Shown one piece after another: positions 1-7,788 of a stretch of DNA of 64,000 nt (position 1 is its first letter; every line of letters begins with the position of its first letter). Origin of the DNA: JAABTH01 sp964390725 (GTDB lineage Bacteria; Bacillota; Dethiobacteria; DTU022); NCBI GenBank assembly GCA_964390725.1, contig CAYMIW010000001.1:62001-126000 (forward strand), read 5' to 3'. Under the pieces are notes generated by a model. The model was not told the DNA's origin. It did not search any database and was given only the letters and a program-made list of their open reading frames with translations. The position numbers and the translations under genes are program-made.

Positions 1-239
1 ATGAACCAATTGCAGGGATGAACCCGGACGAGGTCGATTCTATACTCAAGGCCATTAATAAGATACGTGCACAGGGGGTAACTGTGCTTGTAATTGAGCA
101 CAATATGTTGATGATGAATATTTGCGATAGAGTTGTTGTTATGAGCTTTGGTCAAAAAATTGCTGAAGGAACTCCGCAGGAAATTAGAGATAATGAAGAG
201 GTACAAACGGCATATTTTGGTGGTGGATATATTGCTTAA
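1..239 (+). CDS. livG: Branched-chain amino acid ABC transporter ATPase LivG, C-terminal part (cut by window start)
   Basis: About 78 C-terminal residues of an ABC ATPase are present, read in the frame starting at base 3; the gene begins before the window. The fragment opens in the Walker B/D-loop region (DEPIAGMNPDE) and contains the switch histidine (VIEHNM). The tail ending in VQTAYFGGGY is typical of LivG, the cytoplasmic ATPase that pairs with LivF to power uptake of leucine, isoleucine and valine. The next gene, livF, overlaps its end by 8 bases, which implies translational coupling. The membrane subunits livH and livM presumably lie upstream of the window. Confidence 0.85.
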   Translation, partial: EPIAGMNPDEVDSILKAINKIRAQGVTVLVIEHNMLMMNICDRVVVMSFGQKIAEGTPQEIRDNEEVQTAYFGGGYIA

Positions 240-936
240 AGCTATTGGATTAACTGTTTGTTATGGTAAATCTGTTGCTGTGGATAATGTGTCTCTGGAA
301 ATCGATAATAAAGAAGTAGTCAGTATTGTTGGTGCTAACGGTGCTGGTAAGAGTACTATTCTTCAGGCAATATCAGGTTTAGTTCCTCTAAGAACTGGAG
401 AAATATGGTTTGATAATAAAAGAATAGATGGCCTGCAAACCGTTGATATCGTCAGGTTAGGTATTATACATGTGCCTGAAGGTCGTTGGCTTTTTCCTCA
501 TCTTAGCGTATTGGTCAATCTACAACTAGGTGCAAGCCTGCGTAAGAATAAAAAAGAAGTTAATAATAGTTTGCAGGAAATGTTTGAACTATTCCCAAGG
601 TTGAAAGAAAGAAGTAACCAAAAAGCCGGAACTCTCAGTGGAGGAGAACAACAGATGGTAGCCATAGCACGTGGCTTAATGGCTCAACCAAAGCTCCTTT
701 TAATGGATGAACCCTCACTAGGGCTTGCTCCTATTATAGTTCAACAACTAGGCGAAGTAATTAAAGGTATTAATAAAAGGGGAGTGAGCGTTTTACTGGT
801 TGAGCAGAATGTTTCTCTAGCTATAAGTGTGTCAACAAAAGGTTATGCTCTGCAAACCGGCAAAGTTGTACTTGAAGGGGAAATAGAGGAAATTAAATCT
901 GATGATGTAATAAAAAGAGCTTTTCTGGGTTCTTAG
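232..936 (+). CDS. livF: Branched-chain amino acid ABC transporter ATPase LivF
   Basis: About 234 residues, the usual LivF size. All ABC ATPase motifs are intact: Walker A GANGAGKST, signature LSGGEQQM, Walker B LLLMDEPSLGLAP and switch His-equivalent region LLVEQNV (a Gln replaces His, as is normal in LivF). I place the start at the TTG at 232, where the protein begins like family members (LKAIGLTVCYG) and a GGTGG stretch lies just upstream. The open frame continues back into livG, but that extension does not resemble LivF. It should work with LivG in the cytoplasm to drive branched-chain amino acid import. A LivK-like binding protein is encoded far away at 14355-15614. Confidence 0.92.
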   Translation: MLKAIGLTVCYGKSVAVDNVSLEIDNKEVVSIVGANGAGKSTILQAISGLVPLRTGEIWFDNKRIDGLQTVDIVRLGIIHVPEGRWLFPHLSVLVNLQLGASLRKNKKEVNNSLQEMFELFPRLKERSNQKAGTLSGGEQQMVAIARGLMAQPKLLLMDEPSLGLAPIIVQQLGEVIKGINKRGVSVLLVEQNVSLAISVSTKGYALQTGKVVLEGEIEEIKSDDVIKRAFLGS

Positions 937-999
937 CTGATAGTTTCATGAAAATTAAGTAAGCAGGCTAGATTTTTTTCTGATAAAGAAGGAAAATCA

Positions 1000-2752
1000 T
1001 TGTTAAGTAAAGGACTTGAAGAACTGGTAACCTTTTCGATGGAATTATTCGAAATGTCTTCAGCGTTTTTAGAAATAGAGTATTTCATTGCTGATTCAGA
1101 TTTAAATATTATAGCAGGGACAGGGAAATATAGTAAAAAGAAAAGCTTAAAGATTGATTTGAATACCCTGGTCAATGTTTTTCCATTAAACCAAAGACAT
1201 GAGTCAAGCAATATATTTCCCGGCGAAGTGGGCAGGAATAGTGATAGTATTGAGGTTATTAATGAAGAATTTAGCTTATGGTATCCAATAATGAGGGGAC
1301 AAGATTTATACTGTTTTCTATGGTTCAGGGCTGTTTTAGAAGGAAAAAAGTTGGAATTGAATCATAAGAAAGAATGTTTCCGGAATTATGCTGTTAAGCT
1401 GACCAAATTAATTTATGAAGAAATCGATAGTGAAAATACAAGGTGCGATTTTAAGTATACCACAGCACTGTTTAATTCCATTGTAAGCATAATTAATTAT
1501 GGTCTAATATTTGTTGACTATGACTGGAAAATACGCTTTGCCAACCTACGCATACTAGATCTGCCTGAGGCAAATGATGAAAATGTATGGGAAAGTGTAA
1601 TTAAAAACGAAGCTGTCAGCAGATTTATAAAAAGGCGCGAGAGTCTTGATTGCCTGGAATTACAAATTGAAAAAGATAATAAATATTTCGAGCTAATTGT
1701 ATCTGGAACACCGGTTTTTAACAGAGGCGAGAACATAGGATACGTGGTCTTGTTAAATGATATAAAGAGTATTAATAAGTTATGGAAAAAGTTTATTGAT
1801 CACGGTGATGATATCAGCTTCAAGGATATAATTGGTGACAGCAGAGTTATGACTGCTATAAAAAGCTATGCTCTTTCTGTGTCTAAAAGTTACTCAACAA
1901 TTTTATTGCAAGGCGAAAGTGGGACAGGCAAAGAATTATTCGTCAGGGCTATCCATAATGCATCTAATCGCAAAAATGGTTCCCTGGTATATATCAATTG
2001 CGCTGCTACTCCTGAAACACTTATTGAAAGCGAACTTTTCGGGTGCGAAAAAGAGGCATTTACAAGAACCCGGAAACGTGGACGTATCGGGAAATTTCAT
2101 ATAGCTGATAACGGTACATTGTTTATAGATAAAATTGATGATATGCCGTTGCATCTTCAGGTTAAACTGTTACGTGCCATTGAAGAAAAGAAGGTCGACA
2201 AGCCCGGTGGAGATTCAGAAATTAATGTGGATGTTACAATCATTGCTGCATCTAAAAAAAATCTTGAAGAGATGGTGGGCAGGAATGAATTTCGAGAAGA
2301 CTTATATCAACGATTAAAAATAGTTTCTATTATTATTCCGCCCTTGAGGGAGAGAGAGCCTAATGATCTTATAATGCTTATTGATTATTATATTCGAAGA
2401 TTTTCTTGGTGCCTGGAGAAAAAGATTGTTCGCGTAGATAATGATTATATCGATGAAATGATTAGCTACAATTGGCCTGGGAATGTTCGGGAACTTAAAA
2501 ATGTTGTTGAATACTCAGTCAATACAGACAAAGATAGAATTCTGCGAAAAGATGATTTGCCTAAAAAGTTAATAGATCATAATAATGGAACTAATATTAA
2601 GAACTATTTTCGAATTGCAAAAGATTGAACTGGAAAAAGCCCTGAATTTTTACGGCTACAACACCAGGGGTAAAGAAAAAGCAGCTAAAGCGCTGGGCGT
2701 AGGGATTGCATCTTTATACCGTATGCTGAAAAAATACAAACTCTATCACTGA
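1000..2752 (+). pseudogene. Sigma-54-dependent transcriptional activator, degraded and frameshifted
   Basis: A bacterial enhancer-binding protein of the NtrC type that looks decayed. The main frame (1000-2628, TTG start after GAAGGA) has an unassigned N-terminal region, a PAS-like domain (about 155-262) and an AAA+ domain (about 275-505). Walker A (GESGTGKE, 305-312) and the arginine-finger region (FREDLYQRL) remain. The sigma-54-contacting GAFTGA loop has become EAFTRT (352-357), and the Walker B pair DE is DK (377-378). The frame then stops at 2628, while a Fis-type helix-turn-helix (KAAKALGVGIASLYRML) continues in the +1 frame to the stop at 2750-2752. A one-base indel near 2595-2625 explains this. 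Loss of three separate functional elements argues for a true pseudogene rather than one sequencing error. The original role was probably local control of the liv genes or a linked catabolic operon. Confidence 0.85.
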
Positions 2753-2893
2753 TTAATAAACACCGCGAGATAATAAATTGTTTGCTTGCAATCTCTTTAA
2801 TAATCTTATAGTGAGCAGCACATGAAAAGCTAAAATCTTCATGCTAATGTTTAGGTAGCTTAGACAACCTAAATTAATAGGTTAGGTGCCAAT

Positions 2894-2934
2894 AAAAAAG
2901 GTAGGCTGCTTATTATAGGCAGCCTACCTTTTTT
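2894..2934. terminator. Bidirectional intrinsic terminator
   Basis: A perfect 16-bp inverted repeat (2894-2909 with 2919-2934) around a 9-base loop. It has A6 at the left edge and T6 at the right edge, so it can terminate transcription in both directions. It lies between the rightward activator pseudogene and the leftward ytfJ operon. Confidence 0.92.
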
Positions 2935-2959
2935 GGAAAATCATTAGAATATTAACTAA

Positions 2960-3331
2960 TTATTCTTCGCTGCAGGGGTTTGAGCCTGCTTTTTGACCCT
3001 CAACCTTGGCTATGATTTCAGGAACCATTTCAACGATTTTTTCCAGCGATCCACGGCTGGTTAATGGAATCACACTTAGTTCATCGTTTTTGATAACCAG
3101 TATAGCGTTGGGGGCTATTTTGCAACCAGTGCCACCACCACCCCCGCTACCGTCATTACCTTTATTGTCTTTCCCAGTGCCTTCGCCCCCTCCAACACCG
3201 AACGAAACGGTGATGATAGGAACCATTGTAATGCTGCCGACCTGAAACGGTTCTCCTACCACGGTTTCAGTACGGATAAACTTCTCCAGTTTTTCAAATA
3301 ATGTGTTGAAAACTTCACTACCACTGGCCAT
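2960..3331 (-). CDS. ytfJ: GerW/YtfJ family spore protein
   Basis: 123 residues starting at the ATG at 3331, behind an AGGAGG site; the longer frame to 3397 has no ribosome site. The protein has the YtfJ layout: an N-terminal helix (VFNTLFEKLEKF), VGEPFQVGSITMVPI, a glycine-rich middle with runs of Gly, a CKIAPNAILVI core, and a C-terminal amphipathic helix ending before KVEGQK. In Bacillus, YtfJ (GerW) is a forespore protein needed for normal germination. The DUF2953 gene just upstream in the same operon is the usual partner. Its presence is the best hint in this window that the organism sporulates. Confidence 0.9.
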   Translation of the reverse strand: MASGSEVFNTLFEKLEKFIRTETVVGEPFQVGSITMVPIITVSFGVGGGEGTGKDNKGNDGSGGGGGTGCKIAPNAILVIKNDELSVIPLTSRGSLEKIVEMVPEIIAKVEGQKAGSNPCSEE

Positions 3332-3413
3332 TTTATTTCCTCCTGTTTCATAATTGATTCTACTTATATATACACTCTGTTTAAATAAAGGTTGCATTAT
3401 GGTTGATTTTTAA

Positions 3414-4079
3414 TTATAGTGTTGGAATAGTTTCCTGTTTATTCCAACGTTTAAAGTGCTGCCTGGTTTTGTAAGTCAAGAAAAACCAACCTATTTTAAT
3501 TAGGATTAGTCCGGTTCTGATGCGTCCTTCAAGTATTGCTTCAACTTCGTAATACTCACCATCCCAGATTGGTTCAAGATCAACATTGTATTCTGTAGCG
3601 CAGTATTTCAGGCTTTCGGTAATTGCCGAAAGCCAACCAGTCAGGTGTGGCTCGTCAAAACCAAGCTTTCCCTTAACATTAAATGTATCCGGTTTTAGGA
3701 TATGAATGAGTTCTTTTGCCAGGGTTATCCCCCGTATTCTCAGGTCTTTATCGATGACCATCAGCATGGTCTGCAAGATATTCTTTTTACCTTTTTTCTT
3801 TTCTTTTTCAGTAATGACTTCTTTTCCGGGTTTATGGGGATCGATATTTTTTGTTATACCCCAAATGGTTATACTAACCTGCAGCGGTATACTTTCATTC
3901 CATGATCCCCTTAAAATAATTAATGGGGAACACCTGATATAAAAATTGAACCAGGGTGTATCTCTATAGCCGGCCTGGGCTTTATATCGTAGTGGAATAA
4001 TGAGTATAAAAATAATAAATGCCAGCAACAGGGCTAACAGAATGCCTAAAATATAGAGTAACATGATTAATAAAGTCAA
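3414..4079 (-). CDS. DUF2953 domain membrane-anchored protein
   Basis: 221 residues from a TTG start at 4079, preceded by AAAGGAG with an 8-base spacer. Residues 1-28 form one strongly hydrophobic segment, followed by a soluble domain with a basic stretch (KEKKKGKKN) and the DUF2953 pattern LKPDTFNVKGKLGFDEPHLTGWL. DUF2953 genes are commonly found beside ytfJ in spore-formers, and here they are 82 bases apart on the same strand. The biochemical function is unknown; the pairing suggests a role in sporulation or the spore envelope. Confidence 0.85.
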   Translation of the reverse strand: MTLLIMLLYILGILLALLLAFIIFILIIPLRYKAQAGYRDTPWFNFYIRCSPLIILRGSWNESIPLQVSITIWGITKNIDPHKPGKEVITEKEKKKGKKNILQTMLMVIDKDLRIRGITLAKELIHILKPDTFNVKGKLGFDEPHLTGWLSAITESLKYCATEYNVDLEPIWDGEYYEVEAILEGRIRTGLILIKIGWFFLTYKTRQHFKRWNKQETIPTL

Positions 4080-4092
4080 ATCATAATCTCCT

Positions 4093-4533
4093 TTAAGCCT
4101 GACCCGGAATAATTCTTGACAGTATAGAGCTGCGTTTTTTTAAACGGCTACCGGCAGCCCTGGCAATTACAGAAGCTGTTTTTTTAAATGAACGGGCTAC
4201 TGTAAGGTTGACCGGATTGTAATAAACAAAGCTAAAAGTATGCTGTATAATATGTTTTTGAGGGTTCCAGGCCTGTCCTGCTTCTTTTTGAATCGCTGCA
4301 GATTTTACATTCTCCAGGTGGATTTTTACAGCAGCTTTACGGCAGGCTGCCAGCTCGGGAGGCATCTCAATATTTGGCTGGTGTTTTAAATCCCAGTCCA
4401 TCAGCTTTAACTGGTTCAGTGTCCTGCGGCAGGAACTGCAGGTTGAAAGGTGCTCTTCCAGAATGATTATTTCAAATTGCTCCAGGTCTTCGTCAATGTA
4501 GCGTTGTAATAATTCATCTATTTGCTTGTGCAT
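4093..4533 (-). CDS. Anti-sigma factor with HxxxCxxC zinc-finger (ZAS-like)
   Basis: 146 residues from the ATG at 4533, where GGAGGT (4543-4548) sits inside the end of the sigma gene. The N-terminus carries the zinc-binding anti-sigma signature: His28, Cys32 and Cys35 (EEHLSTCSSCRR) between two helices. No clear membrane segment follows, unlike RsiW. The C-terminal part is basic (FKKTASVIARAAGSRLKKR). It starts 5 bases after the ECF sigma gene stops, so it is almost certainly the cognate inhibitor. The lack of a transmembrane segment suggests a cytoplasmic, possibly redox-responsive, inhibitor. Confidence 0.85.
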   Translation of the reverse strand: MHKQIDELLQRYIDEDLEQFEIIILEEHLSTCSSCRRTLNQLKLMDWDLKHQPNIEMPPELAACRKAAVKIHLENVKSAAIQKEAGQAWNPQKHIIQHTFSFVYYNPVNLTVARSFKKTASVIARAAGSRLKKRSSILSRIIPGQA

Positions 4534-4538
4534 ATTGT

Positions 4539-5120
4539 TTATACCTCCAGTAATTCGCAAGCTTGCATCTTCTTACGAAGTATATTACGAGCCCGGTGAA
4601 CACTGTTTTTAACCGTGCCTAATGGTTGTTCCAGCTCTGATGCTATCTCCTCATAATTCAGATTTTCATAATAACGCAGGGTGAGGGCAAGCCGGTAGCT
4701 TTCAGGTAGTTCAGCAATCAGGCTGTTGATTATATTTCGGGTATCATTACTGACTACCAGGTCTTCAGTGTTAGTGTTGTCCTGGAGAAAAGATTCAGAC
4801 TGAAGCGGAGTTTCATCTATCCTATTTTTCCTGCTGTTATTGATTAAAGTATTAATGGCAATTTTTTTCAACCAGGGAAGGAATGGGCGTGTTTCATCAA
4901 AATAGTGCAGGCTGCGGAATACTTTTATATATACTTCCTGAATCATATCAAGAGCTTCTTCTTTATTACGGGTGTAATTGAAGCAGAGCCTGTAAAGATA
5001 TCCTTCATATAGGCTTAACAGCTGGTTGTAAGCATTTTCATCATTATTTTTGCAACGCCTGATCAGGGCTGCAGTGGCATCATCAACCAGCTTGTCCGCC
5101 TCCAAACAGTAATAATACAC
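4539..5120 (-). CDS. ECF-family RNA polymerase sigma factor (sigma-70 family)
   Basis: About 193 residues. Region 2 is clear (AYNQLLSLYEGYLYRLCFNY, then EEALDMIQEVYIKVFRSL) and region 4 is typical (ELPESYRLALTLRYYENLNY, EIASELEQPLGTVKNSVHRA). Region 3 is missing, which defines the extracytoplasmic-function class. I give the GTG at 5120. A GGAGG at the sixth codon might instead serve a slightly later start, so the first few residues are uncertain. It is co-transcribed with the zinc-finger anti-sigma gene, so the pair should switch on a stress or envelope regulon when the inhibitor lets go. Confidence 0.92.
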   Translation of the reverse strand: MYYYCLEADKLVDDATAALIRRCKNNDENAYNQLLSLYEGYLYRLCFNYTRNKEEALDMIQEVYIKVFRSLHYFDETRPFLPWLKKIAINTLINNSRKNRIDETPLQSESFLQDNTNTEDLVVSNDTRNIINSLIAELPESYRLALTLRYYENLNYEEIASELEQPLGTVKNSVHRARNILRKKMQACELLEV

Positions 5121-5188
5121 TCTAATATAAGTATACCCGGATAAGTTGAAAAAGTTGCAAAAAATATAAAATAATAAAGTACAAAGAA

Positions 5189-5217
5189 ATTATAACCGGT
5201 AAAAAAATATTTGTTAA
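5189..5217 (-). promoter_or_regulatory. Putative sigma-A promoter of the ECF sigma operon
   Basis: On the minus strand, TTAACA (5212-5217) and TATAAT (5189-5194) are separated by 17 bases, about 70 bases upstream of the sigma gene start. A second, ECF-like arrangement lies closer: GCAAC (5154-5158) and CGGGTATA (5132-5139) on the minus strand, 14 bases apart. That could allow autoregulation. Confidence 0.5.
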
Positions 5218-5222
5218 GAGGC

Positions 5223-5251
5223 TTTACAAAACTGGTTTAGATAACTATAAT
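5223..5251 (+). promoter_or_regulatory. Promoter of the tetR-esterase operon
   Basis: TTTACA (5223-5228), a 17-base spacer and a consensus TATAAT (5246-5251). The expected start of transcription falls at about 5258, inside the palindromic operator described next. Confidence 0.75.
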
Positions 5252-5254
5252 AAT

Positions 5255-5276
5255 ATTGAATGAACGTTCAATCAAT
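5255..5276. promoter_or_regulatory. Probable TetR operator (palindrome)
   Basis: A 22-base near-perfect palindrome centred on TGAACGTTCA (5261-5270), flanked by ATTGA and TCAAT arms. It covers the predicted transcription start of the adjacent TetR gene. Palindromes of this TGAACGTTCA type are common TetR/AcrR operators, so negative autoregulation is the simplest reading. Confidence 0.7.
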
Positions 5277-5291
5277 AAATAGGGTGATGTT

Positions 5292-5897
5292 ATGACCAGA
5301 AACAAGGAACTGAACCAAAAAATACGGGATGGGCGGAGAGAGCAGATCCTTTCAAAGGCGCTGATGCTTTTTGCTGCAAGAGGTTTGTCAGCGACAAAAA
5401 TCAGTGATATAGCAAAGGCTGCCGACATTTCCCAGGGCCTGTTATACCATTATTTTGAATCGAAAGACGAAATTTTTGTTGAGCTGATTAAAAACGGGTT
5501 TGACAGGTTAAATGGAGCATGCCGCTGGCTGGAAGATCAAGATATGACCCCAAAGGAAAAGATTGTTTTTGCCTTGGTAGAGCTGCTAAAGCTGCTGGAA
5601 CAGAATGAAGATGCTGCCAGGTATCATTTACTTATAGCCCAGGCTACAGCATCAGAGTCCATTCCTGATCAGGCCAGGGTGATTATTGAGAAAGAAAACT
5701 CTTATCCATATGAAGCGATAGAAAGAATTATTATTGAAGGGCAAAAGGATGATTTACTTAAAAAGGCTGATCCAAAGGATCTGGCCCTGGTTTTCTGGAC
5801 AACTATTAATGGGCTGGCTATATACAAGGCGGTACATGGTAAAAGCTTTAAAGCGCCTGATGTAAGTATTTTGACCTGTATGTTTACAAAGGGCTAA
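5292..5897 (+). CDS. TetR/AcrR family transcriptional regulator
   Basis: 201 residues. The N-terminal helix-turn-helix is unmistakable (residues about 15-60: EQILSKALMLFAARG, TKISDIAKAADISQGLLYHY, FESKDEIF). The rest is an all-helical ligand-binding domain with no recognisable ligand. ATG at 5292 follows AGGGTGATG. It is the first gene of an operon with an alpha/beta hydrolase 37 bases downstream, and it is preceded by a strong promoter with a palindromic operator. It probably represses itself and the esterase until a small hydrophobic effector binds. Confidence 0.9.
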   Translation: MTRNKELNQKIRDGRREQILSKALMLFAARGLSATKISDIAKAADISQGLLYHYFESKDEIFVELIKNGFDRLNGACRWLEDQDMTPKEKIVFALVELLKLLEQNEDAARYHLLIAQATASESIPDQARVIIEKENSYPYEAIERIIIEGQKDDLLKKADPKDLALVFWTTINGLAIYKAVHGKSFKAPDVSILTCMFTKG

Positions 5898-5934
5898 GAA
5901 TAACTGAATGAAGAAAAGAACCAGGAGGATTATT

Positions 5935-6873
5935 ATGTTAAGTTTTCGGGGACGGATGATTAAGTTTATGCTGAAGCACCGGGATTTGCTTCAGTTCAAA
6001 GTAAAAAAAGAAAAGGTGGATTGGAACCAATATAGTGCAGTTGTCGCATTTCGGAGGCAGGTTGAAGATGGGGCGAATAAAGTCGGCAAACTGCCTGAAG
6101 ATATTACTGTGGAGCCGGTAAATATTGATAACCTGTATGCTGAATGGATAATTCCGGCTGGAGGCACTAAGCAGAATGTGATTCTATATTTTCATGGAGG
6201 CGGATATATATCGGGAACGTGTAGTGCCCATCGGTCTATAGTAAGTAAGTTTGTTAAAGGAAGTAGTTTGCCTGCTTTACTATTTGAATACCGGTTAGCA
6301 CCAGAAGAACCATATCCGGCGGCTTTGGAAGATGCATTGGCTGCCTATAAATGGCTGCTGGAGGAAAACACTGATTCACAGAATATCGTTTTTATTGGGG
6401 ATTCTGCCGGTGGAGGTTTATGCCTTGCCGCATTACTGGCATTGCGCGATCGGGGAGTACCTCTTCCGGCCGCAGCGGTTGCCTATTCGCCGGTAACAGA
6501 TTTTAAATGTACTGGGAAAAGCCATAAAACGAAGGCTAAAGCATGTCTCTCCCCCGAAGGAATGACGGAAGCAATAGCTAAACACTACGCAGGTGAGGAA
6601 GATCCGGCATTGCCCTACATATCCCCACTTTACGGTGATTTAAACGATCTGCCTCCTTTATTGCTATTTGCCGGGGAAGATGAAACTCTGTGTGATGATG
6701 CTGTTCGGTTTGCTGAAAAAGCCAGGTTGGCTGGAACTTCTGTTACTTTAAGGATTGGTGAAGGGCTGTTTCACTGCTACCCGGCCATGGCCCCGCTATT
6801 TCCGGAAGCCAGTGCGGCAATGGAAGAAATATGTAGCTTTGCCAATGAACAAACCAGGGCAATTGGCAGTTAA
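5935..6873 (+). CDS. Alpha/beta hydrolase, HSL-type carboxylesterase
   Basis: 312 residues from the ATG at 5935, 6 bases after AGGAGG; an upstream in-frame ATG at 5908 has no such site. It belongs to the hormone-sensitive-lipase esterase family: oxyanion motif HGGG (YFHGGGY), nucleophile elbow GDSAGGG, catalytic Asp in GEDETLCDD and catalytic His in GLFHCYP. No signal peptide is seen, so it is cytoplasmic and likely acts on short acyl esters. It follows a TetR regulator in one operon and probably detoxifies or uses the compound that the regulator senses. A second HSL-type esterase lies at 11962. Confidence 0.88.
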   Translation: MLSFRGRMIKFMLKHRDLLQFKVKKEKVDWNQYSAVVAFRRQVEDGANKVGKLPEDITVEPVNIDNLYAEWIIPAGGTKQNVILYFHGGGYISGTCSAHRSIVSKFVKGSSLPALLFEYRLAPEEPYPAALEDALAAYKWLLEENTDSQNIVFIGDSAGGGLCLAALLALRDRGVPLPAAAVAYSPVTDFKCTGKSHKTKAKACLSPEGMTEAIAKHYAGEEDPALPYISPLYGDLNDLPPLLLFAGEDETLCDDAVRFAEKARLAGTSVTLRIGEGLFHCYPAMAPLFPEASAAMEEICSFANEQTRAIGS

Positions 6874-6946
6874 CAGGCAATAGTTCTTTTCAGGATATTG
6901 TAGCTGTATTGTTGAAAAAGAAGAATAACTGTATGCTGTTTTATAC

Positions 6947-7444
6947 TCAACCAGTGGGGTCTGTTTCTGCGAGTTGATCCCACTGGTTAAAATAGGTGGG
7001 ATAGCCGAAACGGGTTAGAAGAAATAATGTAATAGACACACTGCCAAGAATTGCCAGCATAATGGCGATCTGGTATTCAATGGCAACCAGGGGAGATAAA
7101 CCGACCAAAATTTGGCTGGTCATCATGCCGGGTAAAAATATAATTCCCATGCCGACCATTGAGTTAATAGTTGGCATGATAGCTGAGGTAAAAACGTCTT
7201 TTACAATATTTAGTGTAGCATCTCCGGGTGTTGCTCCAAGCATTAGAGCTCCCTCGATCTGCTGCTTCTTGGTTTTCATTTCACTATTAAGTCTATCCAC
7301 GGCCAGGGAAACCCCAGTCATAGAGTTGCCGATGATCATGCCTGCAATTGGAATAAAATAGCGCGGGTCGAACCAGGGATGAATATTAATTACTACCAGA
7401 AAAAAGTAATAGGCAGTAACTATTGGACCCGAACTCATCATCAA
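6947..7444 (-). pseudogene. fetB: FetB-type iron export permease, 5'-truncated
   Basis: Only the C-terminal two thirds of a FetB (UPF0014) membrane permease remain. The family core is present (PRYFIPIAGMIIGNSMTGVS, then GALMLGATPGDA, PTINSMVGMGIIFLPGMMTSQ) with about four membrane segments. The first roughly 90 residues are missing. The frame joins directly, at about 7445, to a remnant of the partner ATPase gene. FetAB exports iron and protects against oxidative stress. An internal deletion running from fetA into fetB has destroyed both genes, so I call this a pseudogene although the open frame is 165 codons. Confidence 0.8.
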
Positions 7445-7642
7445 TGCTTTTTAAGTCATTATCCCTGAAACTGATAGTGCCTTCGCAGTAATTTATCATA
7501 TGGTTAAGCAACCTAATCAAGGTTGTTTTGCCGCTGCTGCTTTAGCCGATGATACAGGTGTATGGCCCTCATTTATAGTTAGATTATCTATTGCAACTAT
7601 ATCTCTGTATCGCACGCCCTGTAATTTATAAATTGTTATCAC
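7445..7642 (-). pseudogene. fetA: FetA-type ABC ATPase, N-terminal remnant
   Basis: On the minus strand a GTG at 7642 after AGGTGGGG opens a frame reading ITIYKLQGVRYRDIVAIDNL, the start of a FetA-like ATPase. A frameshift follows about 30 codons in. The next frame gives the P-loop CIIG-stop-SSSGKTTLIRLLNHM, with a TAA (7542-7544) inside Walker A. After about 65 codons the sequence switches into the middle of fetB. Three lesions (frameshift, nonsense codon, deletion) make this a clear relic. Confidence 0.8.
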
Positions 7643-7788
7643 CCCACCTGAGCAAAAATGTTTGACTGAATCTTACCTTTATTAGTAAAGACAACCGTCA
7701 ATTGTTGACTGGTAATGTTGGGGTAACCCTTTCGGTAATTTAATTGATAATATATAATACTAAGAAGCGTTCCTGTTAGAGGTGAAGC

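Noticed and set aside
933..1211. 92-codon minus-strand frame over the start of the sigma-54 activator
   Set aside because: It mirrors a real coding region and resembles no protein family; no ribosome site.
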